DNA of 43,673 bases from Sulfoacidibacillus thermotolerans. Its GTDB lineage: Bacteria > Bacillota > Bacilli > Alicyclobacillales > SLC66. A model generated the notes under the pieces. It saw only the letters and a list, made by a program, of their open reading frames with translations, did no database searches and had not been told where the DNA came from. Position 1 is the first letter of the stretch, and every line of letters starts with the position of its first letter. Both the position numbers and the translations under genes were made by a program. The stretch is taken from NCBI RefSeq assembly GCF_003144315.1, contig NZ_MPDK01000022.1, positions 1 to 43,673 of the forward strand, given 5' to 3'. This document shows positions 7,575-16,336 of this stretch, piece after piece.

Positions 7575-10418
7575 GTGAATCAGGGGTATGTCTGTCTGGT
7601 TCTTCATGCACATTTGCCGTATGTGCGGCACAATGAGGATTCACATGGCATGGAGCAACGCTGGCTTTTTGAGGCATTGACGGAGTCGTATTTGCCGTTA
7701 TTACGAGTATTTGATGGGCTGATCCGCGATGGGGTCGATTTTCGCGTGACCATGTCAGTGAGTCCGACCTTGCTCTCAATGTGGACGGATGAACTTTTAC
7801 AAGAAAGATATGTACGACACATGGAGCAGCTCATTGCGTTTACGGAACAAGAGATCAACCGTACAAGAAAGGACGATTCGGCGTTTTATTCCCTTGCTTG
7901 CTATTATAGGGAAAAATTCTCGCTCCTTTTAAAAGATTACGAGTCATGCCAAGGGAATCTTGTAGAGCGATTGCGTGCTTTACAGGATCTGGGCATGATA
8001 GAGTTGATCACATCAGCTGCTACCCATGCCTATTTGCCTTTGGTACAGACAAGGGAAGCTAGGCGTGCACAACTCAGGACGGCGCTTGATTTGCACACTG
8101 CACACTTTGGCCAGCGGCCTAAAGGGATTTGGCTACCAGAATGCGGGTTTGTGCCCGGGCTTGATGAACTTTTGCGCGAGTGCGGAATTGAATTTTTCTT
8201 TACCGACACACAAGGAGTTGCTATGGCGCAGCCGCGTTCTGTTTTTGGAACGCTTTCTCCCGTATTAACCCCTTCTGGGGTTGCTGCTTTTGCGCGTGAC
8301 GCGTCGTCTGCTCATCAGGTTTGGTCATCGACACATGGATATCCCGGTGATTTCTCCTATCGTGAATATTATCGCGATCTAGGGTTCGACTTGCCGCTTC
8401 ATCAGCTTCAATCAGTGATTCATCCAGATGGGACTCGTGTCCATACAGGGGTGAAATATTATCGGATCACAGGGAGTGAACGCAAGGAACCGTATGACCC
8501 CTTACTAGCGAGAGAGAAGGCTGCCTTACATGCGGCACATTTCTTGCAGACAAAGCAACAACAACTTGCAGCAGCAAAACGGCAGATGGGACGTAGTCCG
8601 ATCGTTGTATGCCCATATGATGCAGAACTATTTGGGCACTGGTGGTATGAGGGTCCCATTTGGATTGAGCAGCTCTTGCGTCAAATGTCAGCGTCACATG
8701 TAGCAGATCATGGACTTTCGATCCAAGCACTCACACCTTCTGAGTATTTGCGTCTTTATGCAGATTATCAAGTTTGTGATCTCCCGCTTTCTTCTTGGGG
8801 TCGGGGAGGAGTTTCTGATGTATGGCTTGGTGAGGATAATGCCTGGATCTATCCAGCATTACATGTGGCTGAACACCAGATGATAGAACTGGCAGATCGT
8901 TTTTTAGAACCTGTAGCTGCACAGGAGCAGGCATTAAATCAAGCTGCGCGAGAATTATTACTTGCGCAAAGCAGTGATTGGGCATTCATTATGGATAATA
9001 AGACTGTCGTCGATTATGCCGTGCGACGCGTCAAGAGACATGTGAACGCTTTCACTAAGTTATATCAGATGTTAATCGAGGGTGTACTTGATTCTGAATT
9101 TGTGCATGAAATCGCAATGCTAGATCCCCTTTTCCCCCATATAGACTATCGTATTTATCGCACACAGGGATGCCTGGTGGAACAACCTACCACGCCTCAT
9201 TTGTCCAGAGTTCATTCTAAACGTTCGGTATGGATGTTGACGTGGGAATATCCCCCCCTTACGGTGGGCGGACTTGCTCGTCACGTATATGATCTCTCTC
9301 GCCATTTGGTCAGAGCCGGGTGGGAGGTGCACGTCGTGACGGCCCATCGAGAGGATTGTCCTTATGAAGAAATGATTGATGGGGTACACGTGCATCGTGT
9401 ACGGCCGTTGCAACCAGATGGAGGACATTTTTATCACTGGGTGTTTGCCCTCAATCTGGCATTGATTGATGCCTGTCAAGCCATGATCGAACGTGGTCAG
9501 CGAGTGGATGTGCTCCACGCGCACGATTGGCTTGTGAGCGATGCAGCGCGCATGCTCAAACAACGTTTACAAGTACCTCTCATTGCTACGCTGCACGCGA
9601 CAGAGTACGGGCGCAATCATGGCATTTATACTGATTTACAGCGCAAAATTAGTTCGATCGAAGGGCAATTGACCACTGCAGCCGATCGCGTGATTGTATG
9701 CAGCCAGTTTATGAAAAAAGAAGTTCAACAAGTCTTTGCTTTGCCCTCTGAAAAGATGACGGTTATCGCAAATGGTGTAGATGCACAAGAGCTTATGTCG
9801 AATGTAGGGGAACTGGAGGAAGCGGATCGGTTATTAGCTGCAGGGAAGCGAACGATCCTCTATGTGGGACGTTTAGTGCGTGAGAAAGGAGTGCATCTGT
9901 TAATTGCGGCCGCTTCGCGCATCTTCACAAAAGGGAGCGATGTACAGATCGTCATCTTGGGTCAGGGACCGGCAAGTGAGGAGTTGCAGGCGCAGGTGCG
10001 AGCGAATGGATTATCTGCACAGGTGCATTTTTTGGGCTTTGTCTCAGATGCAAGGCGCAATGCATGGCTATCTGTTGCGCAAATTGCGGTGTTTCCAAGC
10101 CTCTATGAACCTTTTGGGATTGTTGCGTTAGAGGCGATGCGCTTTAAAACACCAGTTGTTGCTGCTGACGTGGGAGGGCTTTGTGAAGTAGTGCGTCATG
10201 AAGAGACCGGACTAACTTTTTATGCGGGCAATCCAGATTCTTTAGCTGATCAAATCATGCGCTTACTCGATGACCCAGAACTTTCTAGACGTTTGAGTGA
10301 ACGGGCATACGAGGTCTGCTTGCAATCGTATGATTGGCAGGCACTCGCTAGACGTACCGTAGCCGTGTATGAACAAAGTATGGATGCTATCACTCAGAAG
10401 GAGGCGACTGTAGGATGA
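7575..10418 (+). CDS. GH57 glucan branching enzyme fused to a GT4/5 glycosyltransferase
   Basis: A 947-aa fusion. Residues about 1-530 are a GH57/DUF1957 1,4-alpha-glucan branching enzyme: LHAHLPYVRH at the N-terminus, the nucleophile Glu189 in WLPECGF, the acid Asp349 in CPYDAELFGHWW, then the helical C-domain. Residues about 550-947 form a GT-B glycosyltransferase with TWEYPPLTVGGLARH, GRLVREKGVH and an E-x7-E motif (Glu845 and Glu853) in EPFGIVALE, as in glycogen synthase-like GT4/GT5 enzymes. One chain could thus extend and branch an alpha-glucan. The GTG at 7575 is chosen for GAGAGGGG 7 nt upstream; the upstream TTG at 7557 is less likely. It overlaps the next gene by 4 nt (ATGA). Confidence 0.9.
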   Translation: MNQGYVCLVLHAHLPYVRHNEDSHGMEQRWLFEALTESYLPLLRVFDGLIRDGVDFRVTMSVSPTLLSMWTDELLQERYVRHMEQLIAFTEQEINRTRKDDSAFYSLACYYREKFSLLLKDYESCQGNLVERLRALQDLGMIELITSAATHAYLPLVQTREARRAQLRTALDLHTAHFGQRPKGIWLPECGFVPGLDELLRECGIEFFFTDTQGVAMAQPRSVFGTLSPVLTPSGVAAFARDASSAHQVWSSTHGYPGDFSYREYYRDLGFDLPLHQLQSVIHPDGTRVHTGVKYYRITGSERKEPYDPLLAREKAALHAAHFLQTKQQQLAAAKRQMGRSPIVVCPYDAELFGHWWYEGPIWIEQLLRQMSASHVADHGLSIQALTPSEYLRLYADYQVCDLPLSSWGRGGVSDVWLGEDNAWIYPALHVAEHQMIELADRFLEPVAAQEQALNQAARELLLAQSSDWAFIMDNKTVVDYAVRRVKRHVNAFTKLYQMLIEGVLDSEFVHEIAMLDPLFPHIDYRIYRTQGCLVEQPTTPHLSRVHSKRSVWMLTWEYPPLTVGGLARHVYDLSRHLVRAGWEVHVVTAHREDCPYEEMIDGVHVHRVRPLQPDGGHFYHWVFALNLALIDACQAMIERGQRVDVLHAHDWLVSDAARMLKQRLQVPLIATLHATEYGRNHGIYTDLQRKISSIEGQLTTAADRVIVCSQFMKKEVQQVFALPSEKMTVIANGVDAQELMSNVGELEEADRLLAAGKRTILYVGRLVREKGVHLLIAAASRIFTKGSDVQIVILGQGPASEELQAQVRANGLSAQVHFLGFVSDARRNAWLSVAQIAVFPSLYEPFGIVALEAMRFKTPVVAADVGGLCEVVRHEETGLTFYAGNPDSLADQIMRLLDDPELSRRLSERAYEVCLQSYDWQALARRTVAVYEQSMDAITQKEATVG

Positions 10419-11206
10419 AAGCAGTGATTATGGCAGGAGGATTTGGAACCCGCTTACAGCCTTTGACGCGCAGTCTGCCAAAGCCGATGCTTCCTTTGCT
10501 TGATCGCCCAACTCTGGCTTATATCGTCGACTGGCTCGTGTCGCATCAGATTACAGATTTAATGGTTACAACCTGTTATTTGTCAGACGCCATTCAAAGT
10601 TATTTTCAAACAGGGGAACGATTTGGCGCGCGCATGCACTATTCTTATGAATCCGTACCGCTTGGGACGGCTGGTGGCATTAAAGCGGTGCATGAATTTC
10701 TAACTGACACGTTTGTGGTAATGAGTGGGGATGGGATGACTGATTTCGATCTTACGCAAGCTCTTGCATATCATCGTCAAAAAGGCGCTTTAGCTACTGT
10801 CTTGCTCACTTCTATGGCATGTCCGCTCGGATATGGGATCGTTCAACTCGATCCCCAGGGGTACATCGAGCGATTTATTGAGAAACCGCAAACTTGGCAA
10901 CAAGGAGAGCGCTATTTAGTGAACACAGGGATTTATATTTTTGAGCCAGAAGTGTTACGTTATATCCCAGAGGGATTCCCTTGTGATTTTGGGCGTGATT
11001 TATTCCCTCGGTTTGTTGAAGAAGGGTTCCCTCTATATGGGTATGAAGCGCAAGGATACTGGTCTGATATTGGAACCTTGCACCAATATTATCAAACCCA
11101 ATTAGACATGTTAAACGGGCGGGTTCGTGTGAAGTTGCCTAGTGAAGTCAAGGTTTTGACAAGGAATGCAGAACGTCCACTTTCGAGCGCGCAACGTATG
11201 GGATGA
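10415..11206 (+). CDS. Sugar-1-phosphate nucleotidyltransferase, catalytic domain only
   Basis: A 263-aa NTP-transferase of the GlgC/ManC/RmlA superfamily. It starts with the nucleotide-binding motif MAGGFGTRLQPLT, followed by KPMLPLLDRP, PLGTAGGI, SGDGMTD, EKP and a late YWSDIGTL. The chain stops soon after the catalytic domain and lacks the left-handed beta-helix present in GlgC and in many bacterial GDP-mannose pyrophosphorylases (340 aa or more). By sequence it could make ADP-, UDP- or GDP-activated sugar; context next to a glucan synthase/branching enzyme suggests supplying activated glucose, but that is inference. It overlaps the upstream gene by 4 nt, so translation is probably coupled, and it is followed by a strong terminator. 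Confidence 0.85.
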   Translation: MKAVIMAGGFGTRLQPLTRSLPKPMLPLLDRPTLAYIVDWLVSHQITDLMVTTCYLSDAIQSYFQTGERFGARMHYSYESVPLGTAGGIKAVHEFLTDTFVVMSGDGMTDFDLTQALAYHRQKGALATVLLTSMACPLGYGIVQLDPQGYIERFIEKPQTWQQGERYLVNTGIYIFEPEVLRYIPEGFPCDFGRDLFPRFVEEGFPLYGYEAQGYWSDIGTLHQYYQTQLDMLNGRVRVKLPSEVKVLTRNAERPLSSAQRMG

Positions 11207-11229
11207 TCTAACATAGATGTTTTATCACA

Positions 11230-11279
11230 TTCCCTGAAAGTCTGCTAGCAGCATTGCAGCAAACTTTCAGGGAATTTTT
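11230..11279 (+). terminator. Strong Rho-independent terminator of the glucan operon
   Basis: TTCCCTGAAAGT at 11230-11241 pairs perfectly with ACTTTCAGGGAA at 11263-11274, followed by five T. It closes the operon running from the DUF4912 gene through the nucleotidyltransferase and separates it from the GH15-like gene. Confidence 0.85.
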
Positions 11280-11428
11280 GTAATTTAGAACTGGTTCAGA
11301 TGTTTGAATGTCCTTATCAGGGAAGGAGTTAAGAAGTCATAAATTCAGGCTTTCTGTTTGATGAGTCTTTGCGTACATTGAAAAGGAAAGAGACTTCTTT
11401 GCACCTGCAGCAAAGGGGGAAATGAGCA

Positions 11429-12472
11429 ATGGAGGAAGCGATTCGCGTTCTTTTGACACTCGAACAACCAAGTGGACTTTATGTTGCGAGTGTGACTCCT
11501 GATTATCAATATGTGTGGATTCGAGATACATGCTATGTGTCTCTTTTGTACTTGGAACAAAGTGAGGGACGCTATGAGCGCATTTATCATGCGTTACTTG
11601 ACCTTTTTAAAAAGTATCGATGGAAAATTGCGTTTCATGCACAAAGGCGCCCGAGGGCAGCATATGAATACATTCATCCGCGCTATGACCCAGATCGGTT
11701 AGAAGAGTTGCAAGAACCTTGGGGCAATGCACAAAATGACGCGATCGGGCTCTTTTTATATGGCATAGGGGAAGGATTGCGGCAAGGAAAGTGGATCCTG
11801 CGAGATGAGAGTGATCGAGAACTGGTACAACTCCTTGTGCAATACCTTGCCAATCTCGAATTTTGGCATGATGCGGATAATGGCATGTGGGAAGAGCAGG
11901 CGGAGATTCATGCAAGTAGTATCGGTGCGTGTGTAGCGGGGTTGCTTGCTGTTGCCCCTTATGTAACAGTTGACACGTCTGTTTTACGCCGTGGCATGCA
12001 TGCGCTCATAGAGCTATTGCCACGTGAAAGCGCTACAAAAGAGTGTGATCTCGCGCAATTAAGCCTCGTTTACCCGTATCAATTATTGCCTAGAGATTTG
12101 GCGCGCAGAGTAGTTAGGCAGATCGAGCAACAATTATTGCGTGAAAAAGGTGTAATTCGCTATGTGGGAGATCAATATTTCCATGAGAATGGTAAGGAAG
12201 CACAATGGAGTTTGGGATTGCTGTGGCTTGGATTGTGCTACTTGACGTTTGACGACGTAGTAAAAGCTGTTTCGTACCTTCAGTGGACGGAACAGGTCAT
12301 GCCTACCCCTGGCGTGTTGCCTGAATTGTACGGCGGACGCTCTGGGATGCCTAACAGCCATACGCCGCTCGCGTGGGCACAAGCTTTCTATGCGCTGTTG
12401 TCATCTAAAGTAATGGGGGGGAGCGCGCAAAAGGAAGTGGCGGTTGGCCTTGCTCCTCCTATGCACAGTTGA
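11429..12472 (+). CDS. GH15 glucoamylase / phosphorylase-kinase-like protein
   Basis: A 347-aa (alpha/alpha)6-barrel protein of the GH15 family, without signal peptide. Typical segments are YVWIRDTCYVSLLYL near residue 28, EPWGNAQNDAIGLFLYGIG near 95, WHDADNGMWEEQAEIHASS near 147 and a C-terminal region around LPELYGGRSGMPNSHTPLAW. The paired Glu in MWEEQ matches the place of the general acid, and ELYGG that of the base. It is shorter than secreted glucoamylases, lacking the N-terminal beta-sandwich. Likely intracellular alpha-glucan hydrolysis or sensing; the substrate is inferred from the adjacent glucan genes. The ATG is 9 nt after AGGGGG. It has its own transcription unit after the terminator. 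Confidence 0.8.
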   Translation: MEEAIRVLLTLEQPSGLYVASVTPDYQYVWIRDTCYVSLLYLEQSEGRYERIYHALLDLFKKYRWKIAFHAQRRPRAAYEYIHPRYDPDRLEELQEPWGNAQNDAIGLFLYGIGEGLRQGKWILRDESDRELVQLLVQYLANLEFWHDADNGMWEEQAEIHASSIGACVAGLLAVAPYVTVDTSVLRRGMHALIELLPRESATKECDLAQLSLVYPYQLLPRDLARRVVRQIEQQLLREKGVIRYVGDQYFHENGKEAQWSLGLLWLGLCYLTFDDVVKAVSYLQWTEQVMPTPGVLPELYGGRSGMPNSHTPLAWAQAFYALLSSKVMGGSAQKEVAVGLAPPMHS

Positions 12473-12538
12473 GTTGCTTGTCGTGAAGTGTGCAAGTAAC
12501 CATGAGGTGATCTCTCCAAAATCATCCTTCTTTTGCAT

Positions 12539-12588
12539 CCGGGCGCAGGACTCGGTCTCTACGTTAGACACAGTCTGTGCCCGGTTTG
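12539..12588 (+). terminator. Imperfect hairpin between convergent genes
   Basis: CCGGGCGCAGGACT (12539-12552) pairs with AGTCTGTGCCCGG (12572-12584) with one mismatch and one bulge, followed by TTTGC. It lies between the GH15-like gene and the convergent acyl-CoA synthetase gene and may stop transcription from either side. The T-run is weak. Confidence 0.45.
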
Positions 12589-12605
12589 CTTCGATAAACG
12601 GTTAT

Positions 12606-14201
12606 TTATTTCGCATACGTTTTATACTGTTCGCGCAATTCTCTCTTTACTATTTTCCCGCTGGGATTACGTGGGAGTTGGTCAACTGTGATCACGTGCT
12701 TCGGAACTTTAAACTTTGCCAGCCGTTCTAGGCAATGTGTGAGTAAAGCGGCTTGATCTAACGATTGTCCTTGTTTCATCACGATTACTGCCGTGACAGC
12801 TTCAATCCAATAATCATCAGGAATTCCGATCACGGCTACTTCAAGAACGCCCGGAAATTGATAAATGGTTTCTTCTACTTCGCGACTTGAAACATTGACG
12901 CCGCCTGACTTAATCATGTCCTTTTTGCGATCGACGATTGTGAGATACCCGTCTTCGTCGAGATATCCTAAATCTCCGCTGTGAAACCAACCGTCTTGAA
13001 ATGCTTCTGCTGTGCGCGATGGATCGTTCAAGTAACCGAGCATGGCGTGAGGTGTGCGATGGACAATCTCGCCAACAGTCAGGGGAGGTACGTCATGGCC
13101 AAACTCATCGACAATCTTCGTTTCGACATTGAGTGCAGGTCGGCCTGCTGAACCGAGTTTACGTAACTGGTCCTCTGGTTTTAGGACGGTTGCGAGTGGG
13201 GCAACTTCTGTTTGGCCGTAAAAATTATAGAACTGGGTGTTTGGTAAGCGTTGAGCTAGTTCTTTTAATATTTCCATCGGCATAATGGCAGCTCCATAGT
13301 ACCCCTTTGCGATGGATTGCAAGCTTACGTCAAACAACTCTTGGCGAAGTAAGGCAATCCAGACGGTGGGGGGACAAAATAAATGTGTGGCTTGCTCTGC
13401 TTTGGCAGCTTGTAAGATTAGTTCCGGAGTAGCATGCTGTAAGATCACTCCTGTAGCGCCCAAATACACGCCAGGGCCAAGGAAACAATTGAGTTGCGCA
13501 CTGTGGTAAAACGGGAGTGCATGGATGATGACATCTTGCGTAACCATGGCACCATCTACAATACAACTGACATATTGCGAAATAAGGTTTTGGTGTGTGA
13601 GCATAACTCCCTTAGGTCGCGACTCTGTACCACTTGTATAAAGAATCTGCGCGACATCGTCATCCCTTACGTCTGTCTCGAGCTGATCGCCGCTGCATGT
13701 GTGGCACAAACTTGCAAGCGTTTTCCAAGATGGCGATATATTTTCGGTTGTATCAATCGAATAGCGCGCGGCAATTTGTAAGTTGTCTGCAGTTGCGATT
13801 GCAGCATCGAGTGCAGGGATCAAATCTTTTGCTGCAATTGCGTATGAGACATGAGCGTGTTGTAGAATATAAGCCATTTCGTGAGCAGTCAACATGTAAT
13901 TGATCGGGACAAGGATTGCGCCGAGTTTGGCAAGTGCATATTTAGCAATCACAAAATCTAAGTTATTTTTTGAGAGCAGGGCAACTGTTGTTGTGCGTTT
14001 TATTCCGTCCGCAGCAAATAAGCGTGCTGTTTGATTGGTCAGAGTCTCGAGTTCGCGATACGTGACGCGGGTTGCCCCATAAATGAGGGCGATTTTATCA
14101 GGATAACGCTTGGCCGTGCGCGTCAACAGATCACCAAGTGTATGGCGGCGGGCACGCAGACCCTCTTTGTTAGAACTAGTAGAAAAGTCTGAGAACGTCA
14201 T
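12606..14201 (-). CDS. Long-chain fatty acid/acyl-CoA synthetase (AMP-forming)
   Basis: A class I adenylate-forming enzyme, 531 aa, normal full length. It activates a carboxylic acid with ATP to the acyl-AMP and then the CoA thioester. The P-loop-like motif is YTSGTESRPKGVMLTH near residue 192, the A5 motif NFYGQTE near 327, and A7/A8 GWFHSGDLGYLDEDGY and VDRKKDMIKSGG near 405-430. The catalytic Lys is in NPSGKIVKREL near the C-terminus. GGGAGGG stands 8 nt before the ATG. It is a single-gene unit, convergent with the GH15-like gene. Chain-length preference is not readable; FadD-like or a short/medium-chain enzyme are both possible. Confidence 0.9.
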   Translation of the reverse strand: MTFSDFSTSSNKEGLRARRHTLGDLLTRTAKRYPDKIALIYGATRVTYRELETLTNQTARLFAADGIKRTTTVALLSKNNLDFVIAKYALAKLGAILVPINYMLTAHEMAYILQHAHVSYAIAAKDLIPALDAAIATADNLQIAARYSIDTTENISPSWKTLASLCHTCSGDQLETDVRDDDVAQILYTSGTESRPKGVMLTHQNLISQYVSCIVDGAMVTQDVIIHALPFYHSAQLNCFLGPGVYLGATGVILQHATPELILQAAKAEQATHLFCPPTVWIALLRQELFDVSLQSIAKGYYGAAIMPMEILKELAQRLPNTQFYNFYGQTEVAPLATVLKPEDQLRKLGSAGRPALNVETKIVDEFGHDVPPLTVGEIVHRTPHAMLGYLNDPSRTAEAFQDGWFHSGDLGYLDEDGYLTIVDRKKDMIKSGGVNVSSREVEETIYQFPGVLEVAVIGIPDDYWIEAVTAVIVMKQGQSLDQAALLTHCLERLAKFKVPKHVITVDQLPRNPSGKIVKRELREQYKTYAK

Positions 14202-14383
14202 GGATTTAGCCCTCCCATTTTAATGATTTTCTTAAAAATAGCCAAATTTGCTTTTTTAATAAAGATAATTCGCCATTGTGCACGATTTTTCCTTTATGTT
14301 TGAGTCTCCCTACTCACTTTATAGCTAAAGAGGTTTCAAGCTTTTTTTCTAGAAAACCATTTCTCGATTTTCATCGTTATCTA

Positions 14384-14401
14384 GAGTGAGAAGGTTCACT
14401 C
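14384..14401 (+). promoter_or_regulatory. Inverted repeat in the leader of the sortase-substrate gene
   Basis: GAGTGA (14384-14389) and TCACTC (14396-14401) form a short inverted repeat 37 bp upstream of the start codon at 14438. It may be an operator or a small 5' hairpin. No clear sigma-A or ECF promoter was recognised in the AT-rich 14202-14437. Confidence 0.3.
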
Positions 14402-14437
14402 CTACTAAAACCAAAAAATATAGAGGGGGTTTTTTAC

Positions 14438-15085
14438 ATGAAAACGATTAAAAATAGAGCATTTCCGATCGCTTTAGCTTCTGCCGCTGTTACGGCATTA
14501 AGTGTGGCTCCGGCTTTTGCGAGCGTGGTTCCTGATTTTACAAAACTTGGATTTCCTCATGTCGTCGCGTCGACGACTGTTCAGATGGGCCAAGCTGCCA
14601 CTTTGCAGTATGGTGGATTAACGGTGAAAATTCCACAAGGCGCTTTTGCACACACGGTAAAATTCGAATTGCTTGAAGGCCCGCTTTCGAATTTTATGAG
14701 TAATGCTCCGAGTGGGCAAACACCGTTGGTGGATTTTGCGTTTAAAGTAGTGAATGAACAAACACATCAATTAGTAGGGAAATTTAATAAACCCGTGGTG
14801 ATTGCATATACAGATCAAACGGTGAATGCGAAGAGCGAGTATTGGGATATCACGCCGACGGGCAAATATATGGCTAATCCGTTTGCACCTGTAATTTCAG
14901 GAGATACTCTAAAACACGGAAATGCGGCGGCTGGTGTAGGTTGGGTCATTACCTCTCCTGTGACTCCGATAACCAATACGACACAACCCGTGACTGGTGT
15001 TCCACTCGCAGATTGGTTGGCAGTTGGCGCAGTGTTAATAGCTGGCGGGGGGCTATTGATTGCGTTTAAACGCAAAGCGTCCTAA
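14438..15085 (+). CDS. Secreted surface protein with QPVTG sorting signal
   Basis: A 215-aa exported protein. Residues 1-29 are a signal peptide (KTIKNR, a hydrophobic core, then APAFA). The middle contains LTVKIPQGAFAHTVKFELLEG, reminiscent of the opening of ZU5/IPAGAF-type extracellular beta-domains. The C-terminus has a complete cell-wall sorting layout: QPVTG at residues 183-187, a hydrophobic stretch (WLAVGAVLIAGGGLLIAF) and the tail KRKAS. QPVTG differs from LPXTG at the first position. The sortase gene follows 19 nt later, so this is its probable substrate. GAGGGGG lies 8 nt before the ATG. The function of the mature protein is unknown. Confidence 0.75.
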   Translation: MKTIKNRAFPIALASAAVTALSVAPAFASVVPDFTKLGFPHVVASTTVQMGQAATLQYGGLTVKIPQGAFAHTVKFELLEGPLSNFMSNAPSGQTPLVDFAFKVVNEQTHQLVGKFNKPVVIAYTDQTVNAKSEYWDITPTGKYMANPFAPVISGDTLKHGNAAAGVGWVITSPVTPITNTTQPVTGVPLADWLAVGAVLIAGGGLLIAFKRKAS

Positions 15086-15104
15086 GCTGGCGGAGGATTT
15101 GGCG

Positions 15105-15716
15105 ATGAAGCGGGTGACTACATGGTTTGGTGTGCTGCTCATGTTTATGGGAGTCGCGATGGTCATCTCTGTTCCGCTGTTTTTTTGGCAGTCAAAAGTG
15201 GGAGCCCGGGCTTTACTGCGCGCGGCTCCCGCGCCGATTCACATCGTTTTATCACAAGCGCAAGGAGTGCTCTATCCGGCGCCCGCCAAAGCGATGGCGG
15301 CACAAACGGCGGGAACACCTGTGGGATCGCTTTGGATTGCGGCGATTGGTTTGCGAGCACCCATTGTGGAGGGAACGAGCGATTGGCAACTGCGAGACGC
15401 TGTGGGACATTTGATTGGAACGCCTTTTCCTGGAGAAATGGGTGTGAGTATTTTAGCAGGACACAATGTAACCTTTTTTCATGAAATTGGAAGATTGCGT
15501 TCGGGGGATTTCATTCAAGTCGACACGAAGCAAGGTGAATTTACTTTCCAAGTCATGGAGCATCGCCTTTTGCATGTAGGTGAGACGCTTTCTACTACGC
15601 ATTTTCCTGCCTTGGCATTGGAAACCTGCTATCCATTTAATGATTGGAATTTGACCCCGTATCGCTATATAGTAGAAGCAGCGCTTATAAAAAGCGCTCT
15701 GTCGCGAGCCTCTTAG
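15105..15716 (+). CDS. Sortase (class D/E-like transpeptidase)
   Basis: A 203-aa membrane-anchored sortase. An N-terminal transmembrane segment (about 8-28) is followed by an extracytoplasmic beta-barrel. The catalytic triad is visible as His120 in AGHN, Cys175 in LETCYPF and Arg187 in PYRYIVEA. Sortases cleave a sorting signal at Thr and attach the protein to the cell wall. The ATG at 15105 is chosen because GGAGGA lies 7 nt upstream; a longer frame overlaps the previous gene. The gene directly upstream encodes a protein with a matching sorting layout, and an ECF sigma factor and its anti-sigma factor follow. Class D or E is suggested by size and context only. Confidence 0.9.
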   Translation: MKRVTTWFGVLLMFMGVAMVISVPLFFWQSKVGARALLRAAPAPIHIVLSQAQGVLYPAPAKAMAAQTAGTPVGSLWIAAIGLRAPIVEGTSDWQLRDAVGHLIGTPFPGEMGVSILAGHNVTFFHEIGRLRSGDFIQVDTKQGEFTFQVMEHRLLHVGETLSTTHFPALALETCYPFNDWNLTPYRYIVEAALIKSALSRAS

Positions 15717-15778
15717 AATTGATCAATGTGCGGATAGAGGCCTATGTAAATGGCAGATGAGGAACAGGAGAGGCCCAT

Positions 15779-16336
15779 GTGGTGTCTGATGAGGAACTCT
15801 TTGCGCTGGTTAAAGAAGGACATGGGGAGGCGTTAGCCCAACTCTACGATCGCTATGTCTATCGGGTATATGCCATTGCGCGTAAAGTTGTAGCGGATTC
15901 TCATGCGGCTGAAGAAATCGTTCAAGATGTCTTCACTAGAATTTGGACTACGGCTGCGTTTGATTCTAAACGCGGCCAATTTGAGCATTGGCTCTATGTC
16001 GTGACAAGGCATATTGCTCTTGACTATGTGCGCAAGCAGGGTCGACAAGTTGATGTCCCTGATTCTGAACGAGTGTATGCGGATTGCCATATCCCGGCGA
16101 CGAGTTCAGATGGGATGCTTGAATGGACATTGCGTGAAGATTTACAGCGATCGTTAGGTGGACTGCGAGCAGAGGAGCGAATTGTCCTACAACTCGCATA
16201 CATGGAGGGGCATACACTAACAGAAATTGCTCAGGCTCTAGGCATTCCTCTTGGAACGGTAAAAACACGATTGCATCAGGGACTGCGCAAGATGCGCAAG
16301 TCCATGGACGCTTGGTCATGGGAGGTGGAAGGATGA
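15779..16336 (+). CDS. ECF RNA polymerase sigma factor
   Basis: A 185-aa ECF sigma-70 factor. Region 2 is visible from about residue 10 to 90 (LYDRYVYRVYAIARKVV, AEEIVQDVFTRIW, FEHWLYVVTRHIALDYVRK). Region 4 is near 130-178 with the helix-turn-helix LTEIAQALGIPLGTVKTRLH. It directs RNA polymerase to a small regulon when its anti-sigma factor releases it. Two adjacent GTG codons (15779, 15782) follow AGGAGAGG at 5 and 8 nt; an ATG at 15777 is out of frame. It overlaps the anti-sigma gene by 4 nt, which is typical of such pairs. The upstream surface protein and sortase are possible targets, but no promoter motif was proven. Confidence 0.93.
   Translation: MVSDEELFALVKEGHGEALAQLYDRYVYRVYAIARKVVADSHAAEEIVQDVFTRIWTTAAFDSKRGQFEHWLYVVTRHIALDYVRKQGRQVDVPDSERVYADCHIPATSSDGMLEWTLREDLQRSLGGLRAEERIVLQLAYMEGHTLTEIAQALGIPLGTVKTRLHQGLRKMRKSMDAWSWEVEG

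Noticed and set aside
9120-9563. Antisense frame of 147 codons inside the GH57-GT gene
   Set aside because: It lies entirely within the fusion gene, which has clear motifs on both sides; no start signal or family resemblance.
10415-11206. Naming the nucleotidyltransferase glgC
   Set aside because: It lacks the C-terminal beta-helix and specific GlgC residues cannot be confirmed by eye, so a neutral name was used.
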